Assembly (NCBI GenBank): GCA_029718625.1
Contig: CM056377.1
Coordinates: forward strand, 95,472,998 to 95,536,997
Length of the DNA: 64,000 nucleotides
Direction: 5' to 3'
From: Synaphobranchus kaupii
Taxonomy: Eukaryota; Chordata; Actinopteri; Anguilliformes; Synaphobranchidae
The position numbers and the translations under genes were made by a program. This document shows positions 8,415 through 18,821 of the stretch, piece after piece; within the stretch, counting starts at the first letter, position 1; each line of letters opens with the position of its first letter. The notes beneath the pieces are model-generated. The model ran no database searches, was not told the DNA's origin, and worked only from the letters and a program-made list of their open reading frames with translations.

Positions 8415-11400
8415 GCTCGCCAGTAAAACTGGGCGTACTGACGAGCCCAATCATACCTTGCCATGCAGCTCAGAATCGCCTTGTCTTCAAGGCCACTCTC
8501 CTTTGGAGGGACAAGTCCGAAGTCTCGTCGGCCCTTATCGACTCTGGAGCCGACGCTAACTTTATGGACATCACCTTCGCCAGGAGGGCCGGCATCCCCA
8601 CGGAACTACTACCCTCTCCCATTACTGCCTTTGCCTTAGACGGTAGGAGTCTGGGGTTAGTCACCCACTCCACCGTTCCCGTACAGCTCGTTTTATCCGG
8701 CAATCATCGGGAGAGTATTCAACTTCTGCTCATCAACTCTAAACAATCCTCCATAGTTTTGGGTCAGACCTGGCTCCGCCTTCACAACCCTCACATCGAC
8801 TGGCAAGCCGGTCGTATCCTGGCGTGGAGTGGTCACTGTCTGGCTAGCTGTCTCCGTTCCGCTCTCCCCCCTCCGGGGTCCAAGAATCCCAGCACCAACC
8901 TACCCGAACCCGATCTGTCCAACGTTCCCAAGCAATATCACGACCTCTGCCTTACCTTTTCTAAATCACGCGCTCTGTCCCTACCTCCTCACCGACCCTA
9001 CGATTGTTGCATTGACCTGCTGGCGGGAGCCAAGCTTCCGTCTGGTCGTCTCTACAGTCTGTCGGGGCCGGAGAAACTCTCCATGGAGGAGTACATTCAT
9101 GAGTCCCTCGCCTCGGGCATCATCCGTCCCTCCTCTTCTCCTGTTGGTGCTGGGTTCTTTTTTGTGGGGAAAAAGGACGGCTCACTACGGCCCTGCATCG
9201 ACTACCGGGGGCTTAATCAAATCACCATCCGCAACAAATATCCTCTTCCCCTTATTAACACTGCCTTTGAACCCCTCTCGCAGGCCGTCATTTTCACCAA
9301 GCTCGACCTCCGTAATGCGTACCACTTGGTGCGTATACGGGAGGGGGATGAATGGAAGACTGCCTTCAACACCCCGTTGGGCCACTACGAGTACCTGGTG
9401 GTCCCCTTCGGCCTTACTAACGCCCCGGCAGTCTTCCAGGGCATGGTGAATGACGTCCTGCGAGACCTGTTGGGGAAAACTGTTTTTGTTTATATCGATG
9501 ATATTTTGATTTTTTCTAAGTCCCCTCAGGAGCACATTCTCCATGTCCGGGAGGTTCTCCAGCGTCTGCTTGAAAACCAGCTCTTTGTCAAGGCAGAGAA
9601 GTGCTCCTTCCACGTCTCCTCAGTCCCGTTCCTCGGCTTCATCATCGAGGAGGGCAGCATCCGGGCGGATCCTGCCAAGATCAAGGCGGTGACAGAATGG
9701 CCCCAACCCACCTCTCGTAAGCACCTGCAACAGTTCCTTGGTTTTGCCAATTTTTATCGTCGGTTTATCCGTAATTACAGTGTCATTGCTGCCCCCCTAA
9801 CCAAACTCACCTCCACTGCTTTTTCTTTTTGTTGGAACTCCGAGGCCCAGCTCGCGTTCGAACGCCTTAAGACTCGGTTTTCCTCGGCCCCTATTCTTTG
9901 TCACCCTGATCCCACCCGTCAATTTACGATTGAGGTGGATGCCTCCGACACCGGCGTGGGGGCCATTCTGTCCCAACGAGCCGCCTTGGACAACAAGCTC
10001 CATCCCTGTGCCTTCTTCTCCCGGAGGCTGTCCTCCGCCGAGCGGAACTATGATGTCGGGGATCGGGAGCTTCTGGCCATCAAGCTGGCTCTTGAGGAGT
10101 GGCGCCACTGGCTGGAGGGGGCAGGTAACCCCTTTATTGTTTTAACTGACCACCAAAACCTAATTTACCTAAAGTCTGCTAAGAGGCTTAATGCCAGACA
10201 GGCTAGGTGGTCATTATTCTTTGCCCGATTCAATTTTTCTGTGTCTTTCCGCCCCGGTTCCCGCAATATCAAGGCGGATGCCTTATCCCGTGTTTTTTCC
10301 CTTCCCTCCAGTCCTGCTGACCCCGAGCCTATTCTACCGGCTTCCTGTGTGGTGGCTGCGGTCTCCTGGAGGATTGAGGAGATTGTGAGGTCCGCCCAGA
10401 CTTCCCACCCTGACCCCCGTAGTAACCCTAACTCCTCCCTGTTTGTTCCCAACTCCGTCCGCTCCCAGGTCCTTGAGTGGGTTCACGCCTCCTGTCTGGC
10501 GTGTCACCCAGGTGTTGCCAGAACGACCACCCTCGTCAGGAGGAGTTTTTGGTGGCCCACTCTCAAGGAGGATACCCGTGCTTTTGTCCTGGCCTGCGCG
10601 GTGTGCGCCAGGAGCAAGGCGTCCCACCAGCCTCCCTCTGGTCTTCTCCTTCCCCTCCCTGTCCCGGGCCGTCCTTGGAGCCACATTGGCGTAGACTTCG
10701 TCACCGGTCTGCCATTGTCAGAAGGCAACTCCGTCATTCTGACAATTGTGGATCGGTTCTCCAAGGCGGTTCACTTTGTTCCCCTCCCTAAGCTCCCGTC
10801 CGCCCTCGAAACTGCAGAGCTCCTGGTGTTACATGTGGTCAGGCTGCACGGGATCCCATCCGACATTGTGTCTGACCGTGGGCCCCAATTCTCCTCCCAG
10901 GTGTGGAAGGCGTTCTGTGTAGCCCTGGGGGCCTCGGCCAGTTTGTCATCTGGTTTCCATCCCCAGTCTAACGGCCAGGCAGAGAGGGCGAACCAGGACC
11001 TGGGGGCCGCCCTGCGGTGCGTCACTGCACGCAATCCCGCCTCCTGGAGCCGTTTTCTTCCCTGGGTAGAGTACGCTCACAACTCCCTTAAAAGTGCGTC
11101 TACAGGGTTGTCCCCGTTCGAGTGCTCATTGGGTTACCAACCCCCTCTCCTGTCGGCCCAGGAGGCCGAGGTAGCAGTCCCCTCCGTTAAATCTCACATC
11201 CTCAAGTGCAAGCGCATGTGGAGACTTGCACGCACCGCACTCCTGCGCTCTAATTCCCGTTCACAACGTCTGGCGGACCTGCACAGGACCGCAGCCCCTA
11301 AGTACAGAGCCGGTCAGCAGGTCTGGCTTTCCACATCCAATATTTCCCTTCCCTCCTCCTCAAAGAAACTTCGGCCCCGGTTTATTGGTCCCTTCCCTGT

Positions 11401-11761
11401 TGTTTGTCTCATTAACCCGGTTTCTGTTAAACTCTCCCTCCCTTCCTCCCTCAAGGTCTACCCCGTTTTTCATGTGTCACAAATCAAGCCTGTCGCCTCC
11501 AGCCCCCTCAGTGCCCCTACCCTCCCTCCTCCACCTGTCCGGGTCATCGACAACGCCCCGGCCTACACGGTGGACCGCATCATCGACATCCGCCGTAAGG
11601 GTCGGGGTTTTCAATACCTCGTGGACTGGGAGGGGTATGGTCCTGAGGAGCGGTCGTGGCTCCACAGGAGCCTCATCCTGGATCAATCACTGATCCAGGA
11701 TTTCCACAGTCGCTTCCCTTTCAAGACCAGGCCGCCAGGTACGCCAGGGGGCGTACGTTGA
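8390..11761 (+). CDS. pol: Pol polyprotein: protease, reverse transcriptase, RNase H, integrase, chromodomain
   Basis: About 1,123 aa from the first ATG of the open frame; translation is more likely by frameshift from gag at 8408 than from that ATG. Aspartic protease: D51-S-G. Reverse transcriptase, about 225-420: catalytic D306 and the Y368-I-D-D371 box. RNase H, about 510-635: D517, E560, D587 and D630. Integrase zinc domain: H699, H706, C736, C739. Catalytic core: D769, D829, E865, with the normal 35-residue gap between the last two. A C-terminal SH3-like region at about 970-1030 is followed by a chromodomain at about 1058-1110, which in related elements guides insertion to marked chromatin. 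Every key residue is present and the frame is uninterrupted, so the protein looks competent. The stop codon overlaps the polypurine tract. Confidence 0.95.
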   Translation: MPHSPKRIGSPVKLGVLTSPIIPCHAAQNRLVFKATLLWRDKSEVSSALIDSGADANFMDITFARRAGIPTELLPSPITAFALDGRSLGLVTHSTVPVQLVLSGNHRESIQLLLINSKQSSIVLGQTWLRLHNPHIDWQAGRILAWSGHCLASCLRSALPPPGSKNPSTNLPEPDLSNVPKQYHDLCLTFSKSRALSLPPHRPYDCCIDLLAGAKLPSGRLYSLSGPEKLSMEEYIHESLASGIIRPSSSPVGAGFFFVGKKDGSLRPCIDYRGLNQITIRNKYPLPLINTAFEPLSQAVIFTKLDLRNAYHLVRIREGDEWKTAFNTPLGHYEYLVVPFGLTNAPAVFQGMVNDVLRDLLGKTVFVYIDDILIFSKSPQEHILHVREVLQRLLENQLFVKAEKCSFHVSSVPFLGFIIEEGSIRADPAKIKAVTEWPQPTSRKHLQQFLGFANFYRRFIRNYSVIAAPLTKLTSTAFSFCWNSEAQLAFERLKTRFSSAPILCHPDPTRQFTIEVDASDTGVGAILSQRAALDNKLHPCAFFSRRLSSAERNYDVGDRELLAIKLALEEWRHWLEGAGNPFIVLTDHQNLIYLKSAKRLNARQARWSLFFARFNFSVSFRPGSRNIKADALSRVFSLPSSPADPEPILPASCVVAAVSWRIEEIVRSAQTSHPDPRSNPNSSLFVPNSVRSQVLEWVHASCLACHPGVARTTTLVRRSFWWPTLKEDTRAFVLACAVCARSKASHQPPSGLLLPLPVPGRPWSHIGVDFVTGLPLSEGNSVILTIVDRFSKAVHFVPLPKLPSALETAELLVLHVVRLHGIPSDIVSDRGPQFSSQVWKAFCVALGASASLSSGFHPQSNGQAERANQDLGAALRCVTARNPASWSRFLPWVEYAHNSLKSASTGLSPFECSLGYQPPLLSAQEAEVAVPSVKSHILKCKRMWRLARTALLRSNSRSQRLADLHRTAAPKYRAGQQVWLSTSNISLPSSSKKLRPRFIGPFPVVCLINPVSVKLSLPSSLKVYPVFHVSQIKPVASSPLSAPTLPPPPVRVIDNAPAYTVDRIIDIRRKGRGFQYLVDWEGYGPEERSWLHRSLILDQSLIQDFHSRFPFKTRPPGTPGGVR
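8402..8447 (+). promoter_or_regulatory. Programmed -1 ribosomal frameshift signal between gag and pol
   Basis: In the gag frame the bases at 8402-8408 read C CCA AAA, a heptamer of the X XXY YYZ class. Slippage back by one puts the ribosome into the pol frame (codons starting 8408, 8411 and so on). After a 5-nt spacer a stem can form: GGCTCG (8414-8419) with CGAGCC (8442-8447), stacked on CCAGT (8420-8424) with ACTGG (8428-8432) around an AAA loop. The fold was read by eye. Confidence 0.8.
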
Positions 11762-11769
11762 GGGGGGGG
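11760..11769 (+). promoter_or_regulatory. Polypurine tract
   Basis: GAGGGGGGGG directly after, and overlapping, the pol stop codon, three bases before the 3' LTR. It primes plus-strand DNA synthesis in LTR elements. Confidence 0.85.
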
Positions 11770-11772
11770 TAC

Positions 11773-13293
11773 TGTAATGTTCCGCTCCCTTCCTGTTCGT
11801 TTTCCGCATTTTCCTGTTTTCCCTCCGTGTCATGTTGGATCCTTTTGTCCGTGTTTTCCCCGCTGCTGCGGACTAGGCGTTTCCTTCCCTGTCTTGTTCG
11901 TCTGGTTGTCTTGTCTTACTTCCGCCTTTTCACTCCGTCCCCCCTCGTTGCATGCATTTCCTCACCTGGTGTTTTGTAATCACTCCCGTTTATTTTCCAC
12001 ACCTGTTCCTTATTTAGTTCTTTCATTAACCTCACTATATATTCCTTCGGCTGGCTGCCAGTCGGCGCCAGTTCGTTAACTATCGTCACGCGGTGTTAAT
12101 GCTCGTTGTTTCCCTGGTCGTGTTCTACGAACTACTCGCTTGGTTGTGGGATATAATCCCCTTGCAGCTTGGGTTCCGCTCCTAACTACAGTCTGGTAGT
12201 TTACCTCCTCGTCAATTCCTGTTGTGCATGCAGCTAACCTGTTTCCCTTCTCCTCCATCTAACCCAGCTCCCATTCTCCCGTGGCAGTGTTCGTTTCCCC
12301 CGTATTCGTTGTGTGTGTTGCGGTACCTCCACCTCCAGCGCGTGTAGGCTCCGGGTTGGCGTTATACCTGGCTACCCTCCAGTTGTTCCTGTCCGGCCGA
12401 AGAAGCCACCTAGTTCTTCGGTTACGGTTCCGGGAGCTCTGGAGACCAGTCAGCTCCATCCGGACCTACCGCAGCTACGCCACACTACCCAGCCCTGCCG
12501 TGCTTCCCCAACCACCTACCTGTCAAGCCCTACACCTCCGTGAGAACCTCCCGGTCATTTCCGTGCCTTCCCTTGCACTAATCCCCCCTGTTTTGTTTTG
12601 TTCTGTACCGGTGCAGTCATTCCGGTCCAGTTCCTGTCCTGCCGTAGTGAGTCGCTCCCCAGCTGGTTCCAGTCCAGTCCAGGTGTGAGTCGTGCACCTA
12701 CCTGTCCAGTCCAGTTCCGGTTTGGAACAATCCGTCCCAGACTCTGATCCCTGTGTGGACCTCCCGGTCCAGTTCCAGTCCAGTCCAGTTCCGGTTTGGA
12801 ACAAATCCGTTCCAGACCCTGATTCCAGTGTGGACCTCCCGGTCCAGTTCCAGTTCCGGTTTGGAACATTCCGTTCCAGACCCCGATTCCAGTGTGGACC
12901 TCCCGGTCCAGTTCCAGTCCAGTCCAGTTCCGGTTTGGAGCAAATCCGTTCCAGACCCTGATTCCAGTGTGGACCTCCCGGTCCAGTTCCAGTCCAGTCC
13001 AGTTCCGGTTTGGAACATTCCGTTTCAAACCCCGATTCCAGTGTGGACCTCCCGGTCCAGTTCCAGTCCAGTCCAGTTCCGGCTTGGAACGAAACGTTCC
13101 AGACCTGCCAGCCCAGCTCCGGCTTGGAGCAGCCCGTTCCGGGCTTTCTAGCAGAACCTGTGTTATACTGTGTGTTTGCCATTCCTGTACAGTGTTGGGA
13201 CTACCCCAACACTTAATTTAATAAACCCCCCCTTTCTGTGAATCTGTCTCCTGGTCGTTGCACTTGGGTTCGTCTCGTATCTGGTTCGTAACA
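11773..13293 (+). repeat. 3' LTR of the Gypsy element
   Basis: 1,521 bp. It matches the 5' LTR except for six instead of eight minisatellite units, a 10-bp deletion inside one unit near 12850 (loss of TCCAGTCCAG), and one extra C in the run after AATAAA. The first 930 bp or so appear identical to the 5' LTR. Confidence 0.93.
12715..13150 (+). repeat. Minisatellite in the 3' LTR, six units
   Basis: Same 74/75-bp units as in the 5' LTR. It lacks one 149-bp dimer and carries a 10-bp deletion in its second unit. Confidence 0.9.
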
Positions 13294-13298
13294 GAACG

Positions 13299-14328
13299 TG
13301 TATTAAAACATTTTGGCCTGCTAATTTAAAACGGGTCCAGTTGTTCCTGTTCTCTAAATCACATTTTGTTGTAGTCTACATAACACAGTCCAGACATCAG
13401 TATTTAACCATGACTTACAGTTCAGGTCACCCTTTTCCATAAGAAACATCATAACTGAAATTAAGTTAATGTGGCGGGCCAGTGGTTACATGTTAAGGTA
13501 TGAAATCCAAACATGGAGCAGATATTACAGTAAAGCTGAGGCCTTGGCTATTCTGCTGAACATGCTCTTATGGAAATGTAATATACTGCAGCATATTCTT
13601 TTTCCATAGGGGTGGTTACGTTGAGAGCTGCAATCTTGTGCTTGTGAGGCGTGTGTCTGGAAGACAGTGTTGGGACATGTTTTCCGACTGGGGAGACAAT
13701 CTATTGGACAAACCCAATACTGAAGTCATGTAGAGGGGTAACTTCAAATCAGGAATCATGTTTTTGGCAGTATAGTCTTGTTAAGGCAACAGCCAATGTC
13801 TCCCCTGGAGAAACGTGTTTGTGTGGCATTTTTGTTCTGCATTATTTTTGCCCAGACTCAGAGCAGAAATCTCTGAATGTATGTAACTGACTGGCTCCAT
13901 GGCTGTCTGGTACCCGTTGTTGAAAAGCGTATGCACGAATTGCGAGTGGTGAAAAGCGCATGCACAAAATTCAAATCTCGCGGTAAAAAGTTGAAAAGCG
14001 AATGCGCAAAATTCTAATTTTGCGTAATTATGGTAAAAAAACATGTCTAACCCTTTGCAGGAAGTTTTGGCTTTGCTAACAAAAATATGTAACAAGTGGT
14101 TAAAAGCATCAACTTTGTATTTCAATGTTAACCACATATTTTATTGTGAAAAAAGTGGCACATAGACTGGCTGATGGAGTGCTGTTTCAGCCAATTACAA
14201 TGTGAAAAGAACGAAGAAGAAGGAAGTTGGGTTATTAGGGGTAGAGGAAGAAGTCGCTGGGTGAAAGGTTGGTAGCGTAAGTTATAGAGCTCTATTTTTC
14301 CGACTGGCGCATGGCGGGTGGCGAGCCA
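13299..14328. other. Unrecognised sequence with imperfect short repeats
   Basis: No gene recognised. Around 13920-14030 the motif TGAAAAGCG followed by ATGC occurs three times at about 30-40 bp spacing. This looks like a diverged repeat, part of whatever sequence the hAT element landed in. Confidence 0.45.
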
Positions 14329-14482
14329 GCGCATTGTAGTGATGTTAAGTTCGCGAACGATCCGATTCTTTTGAACGACTCTTTGGTACGAACGAAGGGA
14401 ACCGAGTCGTACTTGGTGAGAGCCGTTCTTTTTATCGTTCGTTCAACTGCCTGCCCTAAATCCACTCCCCTTTACGAGAACA

Positions 14483-16447
14483 GTGAGAAAGCTTGATTTT
14501 GTTCCCCAAGCGTATTCCGTGAAGACCCACCAAGGTAACGACGGCGCCAGTGCTTCTGCTGAAACCACTACCACATCAGGTACAAGTCAGTCATCTACCT
14601 CTGAAACTACCACTAGGCCTACATTATTGCCTGGCCAGGCACCAAGCTCTCATAGAACCACTGGCACAATACCTAAAACAAAACAGACATATCTCCACAA
14701 TTATGTAGCACCTGTCATAACCCCAATGAGACAGGGGAAGATAGATGAAAGGCTTGCTAAAATGATTGCAACTGACTTCCAGCCATTCAAAATTGTGGAA
14801 GACAAAGGATTCAAGTGATACAGCAATGCTCTCAACCCTTCCTACACTCTTCCATCAAAGAAAACAGTATCCCAGACAGTTGCAAACATTTATGAGAAAG
14901 AAGCAGCATCACTGAAGGAAAGGGTGTCTAAAGTGTCAGCAGTTTGCTTAACCACAGACCGTTGGACATCAAGGGCTACAACCTCATTTATGGCAGTAAC
15001 ATGCCACTTCATTGAAGATTTCAAGATGTCCTCCTGCCTATTGGACTGTTTTGAATTTAGTGACCGGCACACAGCAGAAAAATCTGGCCAAAAAGCTTCT
15101 CAATGTTGCAAAAGATTGGAAAGTGGAAGATAAAGTGGTTTGCTGCGTAACTGACAATGCTGCTAACATTACAAAGGCTATACAAATAACAAAATGGACC
15201 CACCTTCCATGCCTGGCGCATACCATCAATTTGATTGCCAGAGATTCCCTCAAAGGCCTAAAACCCATTCTGGATAAAGTGAAAGAGGCAGTGGAATACT
15301 TTCACAGGAGCACACTGGGGTGCAGAAAAACTGAAGGCCACTCAGATCCAAATGGGGATGGTAGAGCTACGACCCAAACAGGACTGCATCACAAGATGGA
15401 ACTCTACATATGACACGTTGAAGAGTTTTCTGCAATGCAAGGATGCCATTATCTCCACCCTGGCCATCACAAATGCATCAGTCAGCCCTTTGTCCCAAGA
15501 AGAATGGCGCATACTGCAGGAGGTGTGCACTATCCTGGAGCCCTTTCAAGAAGTCACTGTGGAGATCAGTGCAGAAAGGTATGTTATTAGTTAGAGTTGG
15601 TCAGCTGTAGCTTTCTATAGCATGCATGCAAAAATACCTGATAACAAATTATGAATGTTTGAGACCATTTTATTTGTATTATATAAAATGATATAGATAC
15701 CAGTGTATATAGTATAGTGTGTCATTGTTGGTAACACTTTATAATAATTGTCTCAATATTCCCTGTTTTTTTCTCACTAGCTACGTGACTGCCTCAAAGG
15801 TAATATTGCTGGCAAAGGGACTGCAGAGAGTCACAGCCAACTACCAGAGAAGTGTAACAACAACACAACAAGCATCAGATTTGGTGAACTCGCTATGTGC
15901 AAACATGGCAGGTAGATTCCACAGAATGGAATATAACCACACCCTTGGAGAGGCTGCTGCGCTTGACCCAAGATTCAAAAAGGTGGCATTTGGGGATGCC
16001 AGAGCTGCAGATGAGGCTTTCCAGAGAATAGCAACTGCAGCAGGAAGAGTCACTCTCAGCAGCAGCGAACCCAGCCAGCAACCAGGTCAACAGGAAGGAG
16101 CAGGCAGTGCTGCACAAGGATCAGTTGTTTGGAGCCATTTCTATGACCGGGTCGCTGGTGCAGTGTCAACAAGGAATCCCACAGCAGATGCCATCATGGA
16201 GGTGCGGTCTTACCTAGAGGAGCCCCTTCTTCCAAAATCCTCAGATCCTCTCAAGTGGTGGGAAAGTCAGGCCACCGTGTACCCCAGGCTCACCAAGCTC
16301 ATGGCGGAAAGGCTTTGCATTGTGGCAACGTCAGTTCCGTCAGAGAGAATATTCTCCAAGACTGGACAAATCATCTCAGAGAGGAGAAATCGCATTAAGC
16401 CCTCAAAAGTGAGGGAACTTGCTTTCCTGAATGCAAATTTGCCATAG
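14483..16447 (+). pseudogene. hAT transposase, disrupted
   Basis: A transposase of the Ac/ZBED type that would cut and paste the element. The N-terminal part (14483-14815) is Ser/Thr-rich and I see no BED zinc finger. A TGA at 14816-14818 interrupts the frame, which then continues. A frame change occurs near an A run at about 15077-15085 and another near a G run at about 15315. The catalytic core includes the stretch around CLTTDRWTS and CVTDNAANI. An intron of 202 bp (15579-15780; donor GTATGT, acceptor CACTAG) joins the last exon in frame as Ser-Tyr-Val. That exon carries the C-terminal hAT dimerisation region (SERIFSKTGQIISERRNRI). One stop and two shifts mean no full-length product. Confidence 0.9.
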
Positions 16448-16914
16448 ATGATGGCATAACGCATGCTGATTGAGTAGTAGTTTGGCTGGCTGAGAGATGT
16501 AGCAAGTTATACATTTTTCTGTGAGTAAAGGTAGATTGTTTTTCTCTGCCTCACATTTCAGGGCTATTGTTGGAGTCTTGTTTACAATTTTTTATTGTGT
16601 TATTATGTTATTGTTTACAAGTAAGTAAGCCTTGTTTGAGCTGATGTGGCTCATAGGCCAGGAGCTCATCTCCTGTTTTTGTCAAAGCAGCTCAGGGATT
16701 TTTCTCTATTTTATTTTACTCTGTTTTTATAATACTTGAAATATTGTTCAGAAGTAGTTTTACTATTTATTCTTAAGAATTATCTTGTGTGAAATGTTTT
16801 TTATTTTGTTGTTTGATTTGCACTAAAATCTGTTTTGCACAAAAGTTTATGATACTTGTTTTTTTATTGTGCCAATAAAACGTTTTCTAATATTAAGAGT
16901 TGCATGAATTGCAT

Positions 16915-16962
16915 TCAAGGCAAGGCAACTTTATTTACATAACACATACAGAGGGTAAATTC
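16915..16962 (-). repeat. LINE-type 3' tail, reverse orientation, inside the hAT element
   Basis: CAAGGCAAGGCAACTTTATT is the complement of the 3' tail seen on many fish LINEs (AATAAA-like then a CCTTG repeat). It sits in the non-coding 3' part of the hAT element. Confidence 0.5.
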
Positions 16963-17222
16963 AAAGTAGTAAATTCACTGACATGAATGACATGGATATG
17001 GCGCCACCTTGTGTAATGTTTACAATGCAGATCATTGACATTTGGTCTGGCAATACAGTCAATCATTATCCTGGTGATTATTTTGCAGATAAACCTAGTA
17101 ACCCCGCCCCCTAAAAAAAACCGGCTCTTTTGAACGGCTTTTTTGAACGGCTCTCGGAAAGGAACGGAGCCATAAGATCCGGCTCCCTTCAAAGAGCCGT
17201 AATTCCCATCACTAGCGCATTG

Positions 17223-17575
17223 GCAAAGTGACATTTTCGGCATGTATCATGGTGCGGCCACACTTGCAGAAAATTGTGCAAATGGGCTATTTGCTTCGCC
17301 TACCATTCGCTTCCATTCAAAACCGTGCTAAGGGCGAATAAACGGCATCATTTCCAGCTGCGAAGCAAATTCGCAGGGGCTGCGTTCCAATCCGTTAATT
17401 GTTCTGCCCTCCTGAACTTCCCCTCGCCACTTCCACTTGGGGTAATCCCTTTAGAAATCGGAAGTTGGGCACCCTCGATTTGGCTCAAGGGAACGAGTCC
17501 GCAAGACTGCAGACTTCGGGCAGTGAAATTACCCAGAATACCTTACTGTAACCCCAAGCTTCCTGTTTCGGAAGT
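17223..17575. other. Unrecognised sequence between two transposons
   Basis: Nothing recognisable as a gene. It contains several TTCGC/GCGAA motifs resembling those left of the hAT insertion, so it may be the other half of the repeat the hAT element entered. Confidence 0.4.
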
Positions 17576-18821
17576 TTAAAGGGTTAGTTCGGAATTTTGG
17601 AGATAATGTCTCAATTACGACTTACCCATAATGTAGTTGATTGATGGAAACCATTTTCAGATAATTCCATGCTGTCCCTTCTTTTGGACATACACACATT
17701 GCTAATGCTAGCGCAACTCGTAGGAAACTAGTAGCATCCACTACCAAACGCACTTAAACACTCCAAGGTGCACCCAAAGCAAATAAAATACGACGACAGT
17801 CTATCGGGGTTATTTTCAGTGATTATACCATAATTTTTAAAGTCAAACTATCGTTGAATCCTTTACTTTGTGCTCACCTAAATTCTCAGTGGAAGTACGG
17901 CGGCGGAGCTAGCTGTAGATTAGCCAGGGTATCTGCCTGTAGGCTATCTGCTGTACTCCACAGTTGCCGACACAATCCGTTTTGCCGTAAAGTTACATAT
18001 TTGGTAGACAACAAGTCAGCTAAACACAAACATGCTACAGAATAACACAGCATATACAAGCAAGCACACTGGCTACCAATTTTCAGGAAAAGTTTGACCA
18101 CTTCCATGAACTAGCTAGCTGAATAGATAGATCACGCATGCAATCATTTATTAGTTACCTGCTCGTCAGTTGTTTTCGGTGCATGAAGAAAAACAGGTGA
18201 TGGCACAGCAGTCTCCTTCAGTAGAGGGTGTAGTCATCCTCCGTGAAATGGTCACTACAAACGTTTTTAGAGTCTCAATTGGTGACATCCATGCGAGCAG
18301 CCAGAAGCCAGCTGTTTTCTTTGTTGATCTTCCACTGGAAATCGGTGAAAACTTTGTGGTACCCATTTTTTTTTGCATGATTTGAACAACCTTGAAATAC
18401 ACACCGAAATACAATCTTACCTGAACGTTAGCTAACAATACTACGAGTCTGATTCTTTCACACACGCGATATTGTTTTTGGCCGGCAGAGCTATAGGCTA
18501 CTTTACGTTACCTAGCTACTAAACTAACGCCGTACTTCCACGGAGAATTTAGGTGAGCACGAAGTAAAGGATTCAACGATAGTTTGACTTGAAAAATGAT
18601 GGTATAATCACTGAAAATAACCCCGATAGACTGTCATCGTATTTTATTTGCTTTGGGTGCACCTTGGAGTGTTTAAGTGTGTTTGGTAGTGGATGCTACT
18701 ACTTTCCTACGAGTTGCGCTAGCATTAGCAATGTGTGTATGTCCAAAAGAAGGGACAGCATGGAATTATCTGAAAATGGTTTCCATCAATCAACTACATC
18801 ATGGGTCGTAATTGAGACATT

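Larger units (their letters stand above)
5759..13293 (+). mobile_element. Apparently complete chromodomain Ty3/Gypsy LTR retrotransposon
   Basis: A 7,535-bp element in the order 5' LTR (5759-7437), self-priming primer site (7439-7449), gag (7458-8414), pol in the -1 frame (8390-11761), polypurine tract (11760-11769) and 3' LTR (11773-13293). Both LTRs begin TGTAATG and end CGTAACA, and the element is flanked by GAACG on both sides (5754-5758 and 13294-13298). The LTRs differ by 158 bp, which is accounted for by two minisatellite units (149 bp) plus a 10-bp deletion less one extra C in the 3' LTR. I saw no substitution between them in the parts compared, so the insertion is young. Pol carries protease, reverse transcriptase, RNase H, integrase and a chromodomain, which makes it a chromovirus-type Gypsy element. 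Confidence 0.95.
14337..17214 (+). mobile_element. hAT-superfamily DNA transposon, inactive
   Basis: 2,878 bp. The ends read TAGTGATG and CATCACTA, and the insertion is flanked by a perfect 8-bp duplication GCGCATTG (14329-14336 and 17215-17222), the hAT hallmark. Subterminal regions at both ends are rich in GAACG/CGTTC and GAGCCG/CGGCTC motifs. The interior encodes a broken hAT transposase (14483-16447). About 470 bp of AT-rich sequence follows the coding part, then a LINE-like 3' tail in reverse orientation near 16917. Confidence 0.93.

Noticed and set aside
9185..10452. Long minus-strand and shifted plus-strand ORFs within pol
   Set aside because: Antisense or out-of-frame shadows of an intact, motif-complete polyprotein.
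12523..13182. Equivalent 219-codon minus-strand ORF in the 3' LTR
   Set aside because: Same minisatellite artefact; its length changes with unit number.
13920..14030. Three spaced copies of TGAAAAGCG considered as a CRISPR-like array
   Set aside because: Copies are imperfect, spacing is irregular and the genome is vertebrate; more likely a diverged transposon sequence.
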